Shown: piece after piece, positions 43,105-52,556 of the stretch
How the letters are laid out: each line of letters starts with the position of its first letter
Numbering within the stretch: position 1 is the first letter of the stretch
Assembly (NCBI RefSeq): GCF_014196765.1
Contig: NZ_JACIEE010000011.1
Location: 62,001 to 126,000, forward strand
Direction of reading: 5' to 3'
DNA length: 64,000 bases
DNA from: Mycoplana azooxidifex
GTDB taxonomy: Bacteria; Pseudomonadota; Alphaproteobacteria; Rhizobiales; Rhizobiaceae
The notes under the pieces: generated by a model
Seen by the model: only the letters and a program-made list of their open reading frames with translations
The model's database searches: none
What the model was told of the DNA's origin: nothing
Made by a program: the position numbers and the translations under genes

Positions 43105-46100
43105 ATGAACTTTTCTGCTTGGTCCATTCGCAACCCGATTGCGCCGCTGCTTGCCTTCTTCCTGTTGATGGTCGTCGGCATGCAGTCGTTCTATTCGTTG
43201 CCGATCACGCGCTTCCCGAACATCGACGTGCCCCTCATTTCCGTGAGCGTGGCCCAGAGCGGGGCAGCGCCGGCCGAACTCGAACTGCAGGTGACCAAGG
43301 AGATCGAGGATTCGGTCGCCGGCATCGCCGGCGTCGACCACATCATGTCGACGGTGACCGACGGCAGCTCCGTCACCAGCGTCATCTTCGAGATCGAGGT
43401 GCCGACGAACCAGGCGCTGCAGGACGTCAAGGACGCGGTCGATCGCATCCGCAACGATCTTCCCGCCTCCGTCGAGGAACCGATCGTCACCAAGGTCGAC
43501 GTCGAGGGCCAGGCGATCCAGACCTTTGCGGTCTCCTCCCCCAACATGACGCTCGAGGAACTGTCCTGGTTTGTCGACGACACCGTCAAGCGCGCCCTGC
43601 AGGGCCAGCCGGGCGTCGGCAAGATCGATCGCTTCGGCGGCGCCGACCGGGAGGTCCATATCGACCTCAACGCCGACAAGCTGGAATCCTTCGGCATCTC
43701 GGCCGCCGACGTGAACCAGCAACTGCGCAGCATCAACGCCGACGTCGGCTCCGGCCGCGGCCAGATCGCCGGCGCCGAGCAGGCGATCCGCGTGCTCGGC
43801 GATGCGCGCTCGGTGGAAAAGCTCGCCGCGACCGTGATCGCGCTGCCGAACGGCCGCTTCGTCCGCCTGTCCGAACTCGGCCGCATCACCGACACCTACG
43901 AGGAACCGCGCTCCTTCTCCCGCTTCAACGGCAATCCGGTGGTGACCTTCGCCGTCTTCCGCTCCAAGGGTGCAAGCGAGGTGACGGTGGCGGAATCGGT
44001 CGACAGGGCGCTGACCACCGTGCGCGAGAAGAACCCCGATGTCGCGATCGGGCTGGTCGACGATTCCGTCTACTTCACCTACGGTAACTACGAGGCCGCC
44101 CTTCACACCCTCTTCGAAGGCGCAATCCTGGCGGTCATCGTTGTTCTCCTGTTCCTGCGCAACTGGCGGGCGACGCTGATTTCCGCCGTCGCCCTGCCGC
44201 TCTCGGCGATCCCGACCTTCTATGTCATGGACCTGCTCGGCTTCTCCCTGAACCTCGTCAGCTTCCTGGCGATGACGCTCGCGACCGGTATCCTCGTCGA
44301 CGACGCGATCGTGGAGATCGAGAACATCGCCCGCCATATCAAGATGGGCAAGACGCCCTACAGGGCGGCGATCGAGGCCGCCGACGAGATCGGCCTTGCG
44401 GTGATCGCCACCACCTTCACCATCATCGCCGTCTTCGTGCCGGTCTCCTTCATGCCCGGCATCCCCGGCCAGTACTTCATCCAGTTCGGCCTGACGGTGG
44501 CCGTCGCCGTGTTCTTCTCGCTGGCGGTGGCGCGCCTCATCACGCCGGTGATGGCCGCCTACCTGATGCGGGCCAGCGACGCCGACGGCCACGGCGAGGA
44601 GAAGGAAGGCGCCTTCATGCGCGGCTACACCGCGATCGTCCGCACCACGACGAGCCACTGGTACAGCCGCTACGCCACCCTCGTCGCCGCGATCGCCTTC
44701 CTCGCCGGTTCGCTGTGGCTGCTGGCGCAGGTGCCGGGCAGCTTCATGCCGCCGGAAGATGCCTCGCGTGTCATCCTCTCGATCGAGCTGCCGCCGGACG
44801 CGATGCTCGAGGATACCGACCGCACGACAAGCCAGCTCTACGACCGGTTGAAGGATATCGACGGCGTCAGCGACGTCTTCGTGCTCGGCGGTTCCTCCCC
44901 CAAGGGCGATCTCGAGCTCCGGCGCGCGGGCATCACCGTCATGCTGGACAAGCGGGACCACTCGCTCGTCAACAGGATCGTCAACGACGTGATCGGCGGC
45001 CTGCCGGTGATCGGCCAGTACATGCCGAAGCTGCCGCCAGCCGGCCGCACCGTGCCGCAGTGGGACATCGAGCGCGAGATCTTCGCCGCCGTTCGCGACA
45101 TCCCCGACGTCCGCATCATCAAGCTGAACGACCGCTACGAGCGCGACCTTTCCTTCAACCTGCTCTCCAACAACGAGGCGGATCTGGACAGGACCGTGGC
45201 CGTACTCGAGGCAAGGCTGCGCGCCGATCCCGTGCTGGCGAACGTCAGCCCGGACGGTTCGCTCCCGCGCCCCGAGCTGCAGATCCGGCCGCGTGACGAC
45301 CAGATGGCGCGCCTGGGCATTACCACCGCCCAGATCTCCGAGGTCATCCGCGTCGCCACGATCGGCGATATCGACGCCCAGCTCAGCAAGATGTCCCTCG
45401 ACGACCGCCTGATCCCGATCCGGGTCCAGCTCGACCGCGATTTCCGCGGCGATCTCGGCGCGATCCGCAACCTGAAGATCAGGACCGCCAAGGGCGAGTT
45501 CGTGCCGCTGTCCTCGGTCACCGACATCGACTATTCAGAGGGCCCGAGCTCGATCAAGCGCTATGACCGCAACCGCGTGGTCGCGATCGGCTCGGACCTG
45601 AAGCCGGGCGTGGCGCTTGATACCGCGACGGCGCGCTTCAAGGAGATCGCCCAGAGCATCGACATGCCCGATACCGTCCAGTTCCTGGAGAGCGGCGACG
45701 CCGAGGTGCAGGCCGAGATGCTGCAGGGCTTCGGCAATGCCATGCTGCTCGGGCTGCTCTTGGTGCTGACGGTGCTGATCCTGCTCTTCAAGGACGTGAT
45801 CCAGCCCTTCACCATCCTGTTCTCGCTGCCGCTCGCGATCGGCGGCGTGGCCGCCGGCCTGATCCTGACGCAGAACTCACTCTCGATGCCGGTGCTGATC
45901 GGCATCCTGATGCTGATGGGCATCGTGACGAAGAACGCGATCCTGCTCGTCGACTTCGCCATCGAGATGATGCACCGGGGCATGGAGCGCACGCAGGCGA
46001 TGGTGGAAGCCGGCCGCAAGCGGGCGCGCCCCATCGTCATGACCTCGATCGCCATGTCCGCGGGCATGTTGCCGTCCGCGCTCGGCGTCGGCGAAGGCGG

Positions 46101-46410
46101 CACGTTCCGCGCGCCGATGGCGATCGCCGTGATCGGCGGCATCATCGTCTCCACCGTGCTGTCGCTCGTCGTCGTGCCCTCCTTCTTCCTGATCATGGAC
46201 GACCTGTCGCGCCTGCTGGCCCATGGCCGCATGGTCGGCAAGAAAGACGAAGAGACGCCACCGCTGGACAACGAGGCGCTCACCGAGGCCGCAAACGAGG
46301 CCGCCCGCAACGTGGAGGACCTGGACGACCGGGTCTCCGCCCTGGAGAAGCACGAGCGCGGAAAGAAGCCGCTCAGCGTCGTGCACCACTCCGCGCTCGC
46401 GGCCGAGTAA
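43105..46410 (+). CDS. RND efflux inner-membrane pump (AcrB/MexB-like superfamily)
   Basis: 1101 residues from the ATG at 43105 (MNFSAWSIRNPIAPLLAFFLL). Full RND topology is visible: helix 1, the first periplasmic porter domain, helices 2-6 with VALPLSAIPTFYVMDLLGFSLN and the proton-relay segment ATGILVDDAIVEIENI, then the second periplasmic loop and helices 8-12 with GIVTKNAILLVDFAIEMMHRG. It exports amphiphilic compounds by proton antiport with the adaptor upstream. The tail after about residue 1035 is an unusually long charged cytoplasmic extension (DEETPPLDNEALTEAANEAA). The substrate is unknown. Confidence 0.91.
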   Translation: MNFSAWSIRNPIAPLLAFFLLMVVGMQSFYSLPITRFPNIDVPLISVSVAQSGAAPAELELQVTKEIEDSVAGIAGVDHIMSTVTDGSSVTSVIFEIEVPTNQALQDVKDAVDRIRNDLPASVEEPIVTKVDVEGQAIQTFAVSSPNMTLEELSWFVDDTVKRALQGQPGVGKIDRFGGADREVHIDLNADKLESFGISAADVNQQLRSINADVGSGRGQIAGAEQAIRVLGDARSVEKLAATVIALPNGRFVRLSELGRITDTYEEPRSFSRFNGNPVVTFAVFRSKGASEVTVAESVDRALTTVREKNPDVAIGLVDDSVYFTYGNYEAALHTLFEGAILAVIVVLLFLRNWRATLISAVALPLSAIPTFYVMDLLGFSLNLVSFLAMTLATGILVDDAIVEIENIARHIKMGKTPYRAAIEAADEIGLAVIATTFTIIAVFVPVSFMPGIPGQYFIQFGLTVAVAVFFSLAVARLITPVMAAYLMRASDADGHGEEKEGAFMRGYTAIVRTTTSHWYSRYATLVAAIAFLAGSLWLLAQVPGSFMPPEDASRVILSIELPPDAMLEDTDRTTSQLYDRLKDIDGVSDVFVLGGSSPKGDLELRRAGITVMLDKRDHSLVNRIVNDVIGGLPVIGQYMPKLPPAGRTVPQWDIEREIFAAVRDIPDVRIIKLNDRYERDLSFNLLSNNEADLDRTVAVLEARLRADPVLANVSPDGSLPRPELQIRPRDDQMARLGITTAQISEVIRVATIGDIDAQLSKMSLDDRLIPIRVQLDRDFRGDLGAIRNLKIRTAKGEFVPLSSVTDIDYSEGPSSIKRYDRNRVVAIGSDLKPGVALDTATARFKEIAQSIDMPDTVQFLESGDAEVQAEMLQGFGNAMLLGLLLVLTVLILLFKDVIQPFTILFSLPLAIGGVAAGLILTQNSLSMPVLIGILMLMGIVTKNAILLVDFAIEMMHRGMERTQAMVEAGRKRARPIVMTSIAMSAGMLPSALGVGEGGTFRAPMAIAVIGGIIVSTVLSLVVVPSFFLIMDDLSRLLAHGRMVGKKDEETPPLDNEALTEAANEAARNVEDLDDRVSALEKHERGKKPLSVVHHSALAAE

Positions 46411-46434
46411 CCGTCAGAAAAAGTGAAGTATGAG

Positions 46435-46456
46435 GCCGGGGCAACGCCCCGGCTTC
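46435..46456 (+). terminator. Rho-independent terminator of the RND genes
   Basis: GCCGGGGC (46435-46442) and GCCCCGGC (46446-46453) form a perfect 8-bp stem with a 3-nt loop, followed by TTCTTCGTTT. It lies 24 bp after the pump gene. Confidence 0.7.
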
Positions 46457-46605
46457 TTCGTTTCATGACGGAACAGGCGTTTAACCGCGATTTGACCGAA
46501 ATCAACGTGCGCCGCTTGTTTTCGCTCTAGTCTTTCGTCACATGCCGGGCCTGCAGTCCCTGTCTTCCGGGGAGGCACATTCGTCCGGACCGATGTCGGG
46601 AAGGA

Positions 46606-47304
46606 ATGGGCGCGAGAGCCATGAACAGGATGATGAGACCCAACGCCTGGGAGCGTGAAACGCTGATGTCCCTGCCGCTGTTGTCCAGGCTCGGGCTGGA
46701 GAGCCTGTCGGCCATGCTGGATCTCGCGACCGTGCGGACCGTCGGTCCGCGGCAGACCCTGTTTCGCGAGGGCGAACCGGCCGATACGCTCTACTGCGTG
46801 CTCGGCGGCTACGTGCGGACCTTCCACCTGTCGCCGCAGGGCCGCGAGGTCGATCTTCTCATCCACGAGCCCGGCGACCTCGTCGGCGCCAGCGTCTGCC
46901 TGCACGGGCAGAACTACTGCGCCAGCGCCCAGGCCACCGACGCCGTCAAGATCGCCCTCTTCCCGCTGCAGCGCGTGCGCGAACTCGCAGCCGTGAAGCC
47001 GGACCTCGCATTGGCGCTGGCCGACGTGCTGGCGGGGCAATTCGCCGGCAGCCTGTCGACGATCGCCGACGACCGCCTGCATACCGCGCCGCAGCGGGTT
47101 GCGCAGTATCTGAAAAAGCAATGCCCGAGCGGAGCGCGCAACGTCAGCTTCCGCCTGCCCTACCAGAAGAACCTGCTTGCCGGGCAGTTGGGACTGGCGC
47201 CCGAGGCGCTGTCGCGCGCCTTCTCGCAGCTGCGCCGCCACGGCGTCAGCGTGCGCGGCCGGCTCGTGCAGGTCAACGATCCGGAGGAACTTCAGTCGGT
47301 CTAG
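46606..47304 (+). CDS. Crp/Fnr-family transcriptional regulator
   Basis: 232 residues from the ATG at 46606 (46621 is an alternative). The cyclic-nucleotide-like barrel spans about 25-130 (LFREGEPADTLYCVLGGYVRTFHLS, EVDLLIHEPGDLVGASVC), and the dimer helix leads to a winged helix with KNLLAGQLGLAPEALSRAFSQLRRHGVSV near residue 200. It lacks the N-terminal cysteine cluster of FNR and the arginine pocket of Crp, so the signal is unclear; DNR/NnrR-like or oxidative sensing is possible. Its gene stands alone, convergent with the GGDEF gene. Confidence 0.82.
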   Translation: MGARAMNRMMRPNAWERETLMSLPLLSRLGLESLSAMLDLATVRTVGPRQTLFREGEPADTLYCVLGGYVRTFHLSPQGREVDLLIHEPGDLVGASVCLHGQNYCASAQATDAVKIALFPLQRVRELAAVKPDLALALADVLAGQFAGSLSTIADDRLHTAPQRVAQYLKKQCPSGARNVSFRLPYQKNLLAGQLGLAPEALSRAFSQLRRHGVSVRGRLVQVNDPEELQSV

Positions 47305-47387
47305 GGTCAGCAGGGCCAGGCATCTGCCCGACGGCCACAGCAAGGCAGGTGTCCGCCCTGCTTTGCCTCATGTGCGATGCGAAATCG

Positions 47388-48185
47388 TCAGCACATCGGC
47401 TTTGCGTGCTTGTCGAAAGCATAGACGGCGCGCGTGCTGGCCGTGTCGCGGGCGTTCGCGAGCGCCCGGCGCGCCGCATCCATCGTCACCGCGGTCGGCA
47501 CGTTCGGCACAATCCGGGCGACCCCTGCCGAGAGCGCCACCGCTACCGCCCCCGCACGCGTCGCCACCGGCCGCGTGGCGACCGACCGGCGCACGTCCTC
47601 CACGAGCAGGATGCAATCTTCCGGGCTCTGGCTTTCCAGCATCACCACGAACTCGCCGTCCGCCGACCGCCCGACCTGGTGGGGCGCGTGGAAGGTGCGC
47701 GAGAGTTCTTCCGCCACCAGCCGCAGGATGCGGTTGGCCGTATCCGTGCCGTGGCGGCTGGCAAGGAAGGTGAAATGCGCCACGCCGAACAGGATCACGA
47801 ATCCGGGCACGACGGTCGCGTCCAGCGTTTCTGCGATCGCCTCCGGCTTCATGACGCCGGAGAGCGGATCCATCAGGGCGGCACGATCGACCCTGGCACG
47901 CAGGTGCTGGAGCGCACTGAAGCCCAGGCTGCCGAGGGCGGCCAGCAAAGCCGCCACGCTCGCGGCCATCAGCAGCGACGACGCCGCTCCCTGCGCGGCG
48001 GGTCCGGGTTCCGGCAGCGGCAGCAGCCGTATCGGCGCATGCAGCGCAGCCAGCATCAGATGCAGGCCGGTCGCCAGCGCCGCCGTGATCAGGAAGCCAT
48101 ACGGCAGGATCGTCGCGAGCTCGGCCTTTGCCGCTGCGTGATGTCCGCTCCGCAAGCCTCCCGATGAAGAACCGTCCCGAAACAT
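47388..48185 (-). CDS. Membrane protein with degenerate GGDEF domain
   Basis: 265 residues from the ATG at 48185 (GGAG 7 bp upstream); a GTG at 48233 is in frame. Two membrane helices occur at about 25-50 (LATILPYGFLITAALATGLHLML) and 68-95, then a GGDEF fold: MDPLSGVMKPEAIAETLD, NRILRLVAEELSRTFHAP and VGRSADGEFVVMLE. The catalytic GGDEF is ADGEF here, so diguanylate cyclase activity is doubtful; it may bind GTP or act as a receptor. No inhibitory-site RxxD pattern is evident. It is convergent with the Crp/Fnr gene. Confidence 0.78.
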   Translation of the reverse strand: MFRDGSSSGGLRSGHHAAAKAELATILPYGFLITAALATGLHLMLAALHAPIRLLPLPEPGPAAQGAASSLLMAASVAALLAALGSLGFSALQHLRARVDRAALMDPLSGVMKPEAIAETLDATVVPGFVILFGVAHFTFLASRHGTDTANRILRLVAEELSRTFHAPHQVGRSADGEFVVMLESQSPEDCILLVEDVRRSVATRPVATRAGAVAVALSAGVARIVPNVPTAVTMDAARRALANARDTASTRAVYAFDKHAKPMC

Positions 48186-48319
48186 TACATTCTCCGCATT
48201 CGCATGCGGTGAACATAATCGGGTGAATTTCACATCCGGCTAATCGGATCATTAAAAATCGATGCAATTCAAGCGGCTATGCCGGACGGGCCTGGATGGC
48301 TGGACGCGCTGCCTTCCGA

Positions 48320-48706
48320 TCAATAGGCGCGTGGCGGCACGAACAGGCAGATCGTGCGGCCGCCTTCCCCGCCTGCGACCGAACACCAGTGGAACTCGCC
48401 GTCGGGCGACGGGCGGACGCGCGTGTCCCGGTATGGCACGACCTCTCCGGTGACATTGATGACGAAACCCTCGGGCCGCTCGCTGATCGCCTTGGTGGCA
48501 ACCGGTCGGCAATCGTTCATGGAACAGCAGGCATAGGGGTAGCTCCAGCCGCTCGGCGCGTCGTGGCCGCTTGCCGGCGGCGCAAATCCGGACCAGAGCG
48601 CGACCTGCAAGGCAACGCCGGCGATCGGAAGCGAACGGCGCCGGACTGCGCGGGCGCTGCGGGCGTGAAGATGCGGTTTACCGTCATGCAATGATGGATG
48701 GGGCAT
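48320..48706 (-). CDS. Conserved secreted cysteine-containing protein
   Basis: 128 residues. A basic N-terminus and hydrophobic stretch (RRRSLPIAGVALQVALWSGFAP) suggest export, cleaving before GHDAPSGW. The mature part has HDAPSGWSYPYACCSMNDCRPV, then VINVTGEVVPYRDTRVRPSPDGEFHWCSV and a final RTICLFVPP. This CC...C...C pattern with HDAPSGW is a conserved but unnamed rhizobial protein type, as I recall it. It probably folds with disulfides in the periplasm. It stands alone; no function can be given. Confidence 0.7.
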   Translation of the reverse strand: MPHPSLHDGKPHLHARSARAVRRRSLPIAGVALQVALWSGFAPPASGHDAPSGWSYPYACCSMNDCRPVATKAISERPEGFVINVTGEVVPYRDTRVRPSPDGEFHWCSVAGGEGGRTICLFVPPRAY

Positions 48707-49053
48707 ATATGTCTCCAGTTCGGGATCAGCTGTCGCCTTACCCGCCTCGGAGCGTTCTTCCCTGTTCGGCGCGCGCCCGGCCCTGGACGCGGAGCGATGC
48801 CGGCATGAACGGCCGGTATCGGTTCAAGTGCCGCCGTGTCCAGCCCCCACCAACCCGCGGACATACCGGCCTGCCTTGTGACGGAGATCGTGTCGCGATT
48901 CCTGCGGCGGCGCAAGATTGGGCGCGCCCTCCCGAAGGCAGAGCCCGCCACATCCGGAAGGGGTGCTGCATTTCTGCAATGGTTACGCCCGGAACAAGTC
49001 AAAACGGACCATCCGTCGATTGAAGCCCGGGCGCCGCGCGCGGTGCGCGTGCC
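48707..49053. other. Intergenic stretch without a recognisable gene
   Basis: About 350 bp between the secreted-protein start and the dehydrogenase stop. Several short open frames occur on both strands but none has a recognisable family or a good ribosome binding site. I see no RNA gene or strong hairpin with a T run. It probably contains the promoter of the secreted-protein gene. Confidence 0.4.
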
Positions 49054-50025
49054 TCAAGCCACCCGATCCGGCGGGTCGCGCCCCTCGAAGAAGGCGGTGA
49101 TGTTGTCCACCACCTTCATCCCCATGGCGGTGCGTGTTTCTGCCGTCGCACTTCCGAGATGCGGCAGCAGCACCACGTTCTCCATCTGCCGCAGCGCCTC
49201 CGGCACTTGCGGCTCGGCCGCGTAGACATCGAGGCCAGCGCCCGCGATGCGGCCGTCTGCGAGTGCTCTGACGAGTGCTGCCTCGTCCACGACATCGCCG
49301 CGGGCGGTATTGATGAGGAAGGCAGACGGCTTCATCGCCTGTAGCCGCCGGGCGTCGATGAGCCCCACGTTTTCGCCTCCACCCGGGCAATGCAGCGAGA
49401 CGAAGTCGGATGCGGCCAGCACCTCCTCCACCGTATAGAGCTGCCGCGCGCCATGGCGCGCCGCTTCCGCGGGATCGACCCGAGAGCGGTTGTGGAAGAC
49501 GACGTCCATGTCGAAGCCGAAGTGGCAGCGCCTGGCCATTGCCTTGCCGATCCGCCCGAAGCCGATGATGCCGAGCGTCTTTCCGGTCACCTTCGTGCCG
49601 ATCATGTGGGTCGGCCGCCAGCCCGTCCATCCACCGGCCCGCAGCTCCCGTTCGCCCTCGCCGGCCCGGCGGGCGACCTGCAGCAGCAGCGTCATCGCCA
49701 GGTCGGCCGTACAGTCCGTCAGGACGCCCGGCGTGTTCGTGACCGCGATGCCCCGGGCCGAGGCTGCGGCGATATCGATATGGTTGTAGCCGACGCCGTA
49801 GTTGCCGATGATCCGGACCGAAAGCGCATCCTGCTCGAACAACGCTGCCGGCAACCGGTCGGAGACGGTCGGCAGCACGGCGTCGTAGCGCGCCAGCGCG
49901 TCTGCCAGCGCCGCCTGGTCCATCGGCCGGTCGCTGACGTTGAACTCTGCATCGAACCGCTCGGCCAGGACGGACTCTACCACCTGGGGCCACCGCCGCG
50001 TGACCAGGATGCGTGCCTTTTTCAT
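49054..50025 (-). CDS. D-isomer-specific 2-hydroxyacid dehydrogenase (glyoxylate reductase type)
   Basis: 323 residues from the ATG at 50025 (GGAGAGACG upstream). The outer catalytic domain has IGNYGVGYNHIDIAAASARGIAVTNTPGVLTD; the NAD(P) domain has TLGIIGFGRIGKAMARR near residue 150. Catalytic residues are visible as Arg in INTARGDVVDE, Glu in AAEPQVPEAL and His in VVLLPHLGSATAETR. The closest type is glyoxylate/hydroxypyruvate reductase. It is a stand-alone gene between the GGDEF region and the liv operon. Confidence 0.87.
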   Translation of the reverse strand: MKKARILVTRRWPQVVESVLAERFDAEFNVSDRPMDQAALADALARYDAVLPTVSDRLPAALFEQDALSVRIIGNYGVGYNHIDIAAASARGIAVTNTPGVLTDCTADLAMTLLLQVARRAGEGERELRAGGWTGWRPTHMIGTKVTGKTLGIIGFGRIGKAMARRCHFGFDMDVVFHNRSRVDPAEAARHGARQLYTVEEVLAASDFVSLHCPGGGENVGLIDARRLQAMKPSAFLINTARGDVVDEAALVRALADGRIAGAGLDVYAAEPQVPEALRQMENVVLLPHLGSATAETRTAMGMKVVDNITAFFEGRDPPDRVA

Positions 50026-50061
50026 TCGTCTCTCCGTTCCATGTGCTGCCCAGCAGACACG

Positions 50062-50090
50062 AAAAGAGCCCGGACGCAAGCGCCGGACCC
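50062..50090 (-). terminator. Terminator of the liv operon
   Basis: On the minus strand a GC-rich hairpin (GTCCGG with CCGGGC around CGCTTGCGT, itself able to pair) is followed by CTCTTTTCG. It lies 53 bp after the livJ stop and just upstream of the dehydrogenase start. Confidence 0.6.
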
Positions 50091-50142
50091 AGTTTTCAGC
50101 CGGTTCGGGGCGGTCTTGGCGCCGCCCTTTCCGCCGGAACGA

Positions 50143-51261
50143 TTATTCGTTCTCGAAGTAGCTGTACTTGCCGTCCTCACCCTTCTTCCAGGTGTACATG
50201 ACGTAGTCCGGACGGGTGATGTCGCCCTTTTCGTCGAAGCCGAGTTCGCCGATGGCGGTCTTGAACGGACCCTTCGCCTTGATGGCTTCTGCAACGGCCT
50301 GCGGATCGGTGCCGCCGGCAGCCTTGGCGCCTTCAGCGATGACCTGAACGGCCGCATAGGCGTAGAGCGTGTAGGCTTCCGGTTCGAAACCGGCAGCGCG
50401 GAACTTCTCGACGAGTTCCTTTGCAGCCTCGTTCTTGCGCGGGTCCGGAGCGAACGTCATCAGCGTGCCGTCGACGGCGTCGCCGGCGATCGAGGCCAGT
50501 TCGTTCGAGACGATACCATCGCCCGACATCAGCGTAGCCTGAAGGCCCTGGTCTTTCATCTGGCGCATGATGAGGCCGGCTTCGGTGTGCAGGCCGCCGT
50601 AGTAGACGACCGAGACGCCGGCTTCCTTCATCTTGGCGATGAGAGCCGAGAAGTCCTTGTCGCCGGTGTTGATGCCTTCGTAGAGGGCTTCGGTGACGCC
50701 GGCTTCGTTCATGGCTTTCTTGGTTTCGTCGGCAAGGCCCTGACCGTACGGGGTCTTGTCATGGATGACGGCAACCTTGGCATCCTTGAAGTTGGCGGCG
50801 ATGAAGGCGCCGGCTACCGTGCCCTGCTGGTCGTCGCGGCCGCAGGTGCGGAACGTGTTCCAGAGCCCGCGCTCGGTGTAGGTCGGGTTCGTCGAGGCCG
50901 GGGAGATCTGCAGGATGCCGTTTTCGGCGTAGATTTCCGAGGTCGGGATCGAGACGCCCGAGTTGAAGTGACCGACAACGAACTTCACGCCGTCAGCGAC
51001 GAACTTGTTGGCAACCGAAACACCCTGCTTCGGATCGGAAACGTCGTCGCCGAGCACGATCTTGACCTGCTCGCCGTTGATGCCACCGGCTGCATTGAGA
51101 TCGGCAGCGGCCTGTTCGGCACCCTTCTGCAACTGCGCGCCAAAGGCAGCGTTCGGACCGGTCACCGGACCGCCGACGCCGATCAGGATGTCGGCCCATG
51201 CATTGCCGCTGAACGCGACCATTGCAGCCAGCGCAACAGCAGACAAGAGAGACTTCTTCAT
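50143..51261 (-). CDS. livJ: Branched-chain amino acid ABC substrate-binding protein
   Basis: 372 residues from the ATG at 51261. Signal peptide [20 protein letters not shown], cleavage after AWA. The mature protein is a type I periplasmic binding fold: [66 protein letters not shown] and [22 protein letters not shown] with two conserved cysteines nearby. It binds Leu/Ile/Val or related amino acids. It is the last gene of the six-gene operon and is followed by a hairpin terminator. Confidence 0.9.
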   Translation of the reverse strand: MKKSLLSAVALAAMVAFSGNAWADILIGVGGPVTGPNAAFGAQLQKGAEQAAADLNAAGGINGEQVKIVLGDDVSDPKQGVSVANKFVADGVKFVVGHFNSGVSIPTSEIYAENGILQISPASTNPTYTERGLWNTFRTCGRDDQQGTVAGAFIAANFKDAKVAVIHDKTPYGQGLADETKKAMNEAGVTEALYEGINTGDKDFSALIAKMKEAGVSVVYYGGLHTEAGLIMRQMKDQGLQATLMSGDGIVSNELASIAGDAVDGTLMTFAPDPRKNEAAKELVEKFRAAGFEPEAYTLYAYAAVQVIAEGAKAAGGTDPQAVAEAIKAKGPFKTAIGELGFDEKGDITRPDYVMYTWKKGEDGKYSYFENE

Positions 51262-51380
51262 TTCGTTACTCCCAAATTTTAAGGCAGGTCTGTTTTTTAA
51301 CCGGTCGCAATACCCACCACCATTGCGCCGATGTCTTTGTTCCAAGACCGGCGCCAGCACGCCGGGCCTGGGGTTCCCTC

Positions 51381-51725
51381 TTATTTGGCTTTCCAGGAGA
51401 AGGGCGAAGCCTTCTCGTAGAGCCAATAGTAGATGTTGGTCATCTGCTTCGTGCGGTAGAAGCGATAACCGGCCGTAGCAAACAACAAAAGAACCACGGT
51501 GTCCACGAAATAGTACTGCAAAGTCAGCATGCTACCGTGGAACAACGCATGGTGGATGAAGCGGATCGCAACCCCCAGCAAAAGCACGTACAAGACGAGC
51601 GTCCGATAGGTCTGCCAGTTCTCCGCAACGCTCTTGCCCGTCCTCCAGGCGGTCCAGCCGCCCATGATGACGGTGACGAAAAGGAACTGCAGAAACGACG
51701 GCTCCTCGTAGAGAATTCCCTGCAT
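51381..51725 (-). CDS. DUF6867-type small membrane protein of the liv operon
   Basis: 114 residues with three predicted helices ([39 protein letters not shown] and [21 protein letters not shown]). The combination [21 protein letters not shown] and the C-terminal [16 protein letters not shown] is typical of the short proteins found beside livJ in Rhizobiales. It lies between livF and livJ on the same strand. It may be an accessory membrane component; no function is established. Confidence 0.75.
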   Translation of the reverse strand: MQGILYEEPSFLQFLFVTVIMGGWTAWRTGKSVAENWQTYRTLVLYVLLLGVAIRFIHHALFHGSMLTLQYYFVDTVVLLLFATAGYRFYRTKQMTNIYYWLYEKASPFSWKAK

Positions 51726-51830
51726 GTCACATACTCCCTCTACAGCGCCGCGCGTCGTTCAATCCGCGCAAAGGTCGCTGTAACGCTTTGGTTCTGCGGA
51801 TGGTCCCAAGGGTCCATGCGCGGGCCGCCC

Positions 51831-52556
51831 TCAATGCCGTCCACCTTCGAGATAGGCGGCGCGCACTTCCGGATTGGCCAATAGTTCCTTGCCCGAGCCG
51901 CTCATCGTCACCCGGCCGTTGACCATGACGTAGCCGCGGTCGGAGAGCTTGAGGGCGGCAAAGGCGTTCTGCTCGACGAGGAACACGGTCAGCCCCTGCT
52001 CCTTGTTCAGCACCTTGATGGCGTCGAAGATCTGCTTGACGATCAGCGGTGCGAGGCCGAGCGACGGCTCGTCGAGAAGCAGAAGCTTCGGCCGCGCCAT
52101 CAGCGCGCGCCCGATCGACAGCATCTGCTGTTCGCCGCCCGAAAGCGTGCCGCCGCGCTGCGCCTGGCGTTCCTTCAGGCGCGGGAACAGCGTGTAGATC
52201 TTCTCCACGTCCTCGTCGAAGTGTTTCAGCTTGTCGAGGCTGGCCCCCATCTGGAGGTTCTCGTAGACCGTCATCCGCGGAAAGATGCGGCGGCCTTCCG
52301 GCGACTGCGCCACGCGCAGCCGCGCGATCTCGTGCGTCGGCAGCCGGGTGATGTCCTGGCCGTCGAAGGTGATGGTACCGGTGCGGGCCTGCGGGCTGCC
52401 GCAGATGGTCATCATCAGGGTCGACTTGCCGGCGCCGTTGGCACCGATGAGGCTGACGATCTCGCCGCGCTTAACCTCGACGTCGACGCCTGCCAGCGCG
52501 CGGATGTTGCCGTAGTAGGTCTCCACGGCGTGGACCTTGAGAAGGGTCTCGCTCAT
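51831..52556 (-). CDS. livF: Branched-chain amino acid ABC ATP-binding protein LivF
   Basis: 241 residues from the ATG at 52556, which overlaps the livG stop. Walker A GANGAGKST is near residue 38, SPEGRRIFPRMTVYENLQMGA is the LivF hallmark near 87, the signature LSGGEQQMLSIGRALM lies near 140, Walker B LLLLDEPSLGLAP near 160 and the H-switch-like FLVEQNA near 194. It pairs with LivG to drive LivHM. Confidence 0.93.
   Translation of the reverse strand: MSETLLKVHAVETYYGNIRALAGVDVEVKRGEIVSLIGANGAGKSTLMMTICGSPQARTGTITFDGQDITRLPTHEIARLRVAQSPEGRRIFPRMTVYENLQMGASLDKLKHFDEDVEKIYTLFPRLKERQAQRGGTLSGGEQQMLSIGRALMARPKLLLLDEPSLGLAPLIVKQIFDAIKVLNKEQGLTVFLVEQNAFAALKLSDRGYVMVNGRVTMSGSGKELLANPEVRAAYLEGGRH

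Noticed and set aside
41515-44961. An open reading frame of over 1100 codons on the minus strand, antisense to the RND genes
   Set aside because: It mirrors the codon-biased RND genes, is made of low-complexity His/Arg/Gly/Asp runs and matches no family. High third-position G+C keeps antisense frames open.
46498-46525. GGAAC-like element upstream of the Crp/Fnr gene (near 46468) as another EcfG promoter
   Set aside because: The spacing to any CGTT/TT is off and the -10 does not match; the match is by chance.
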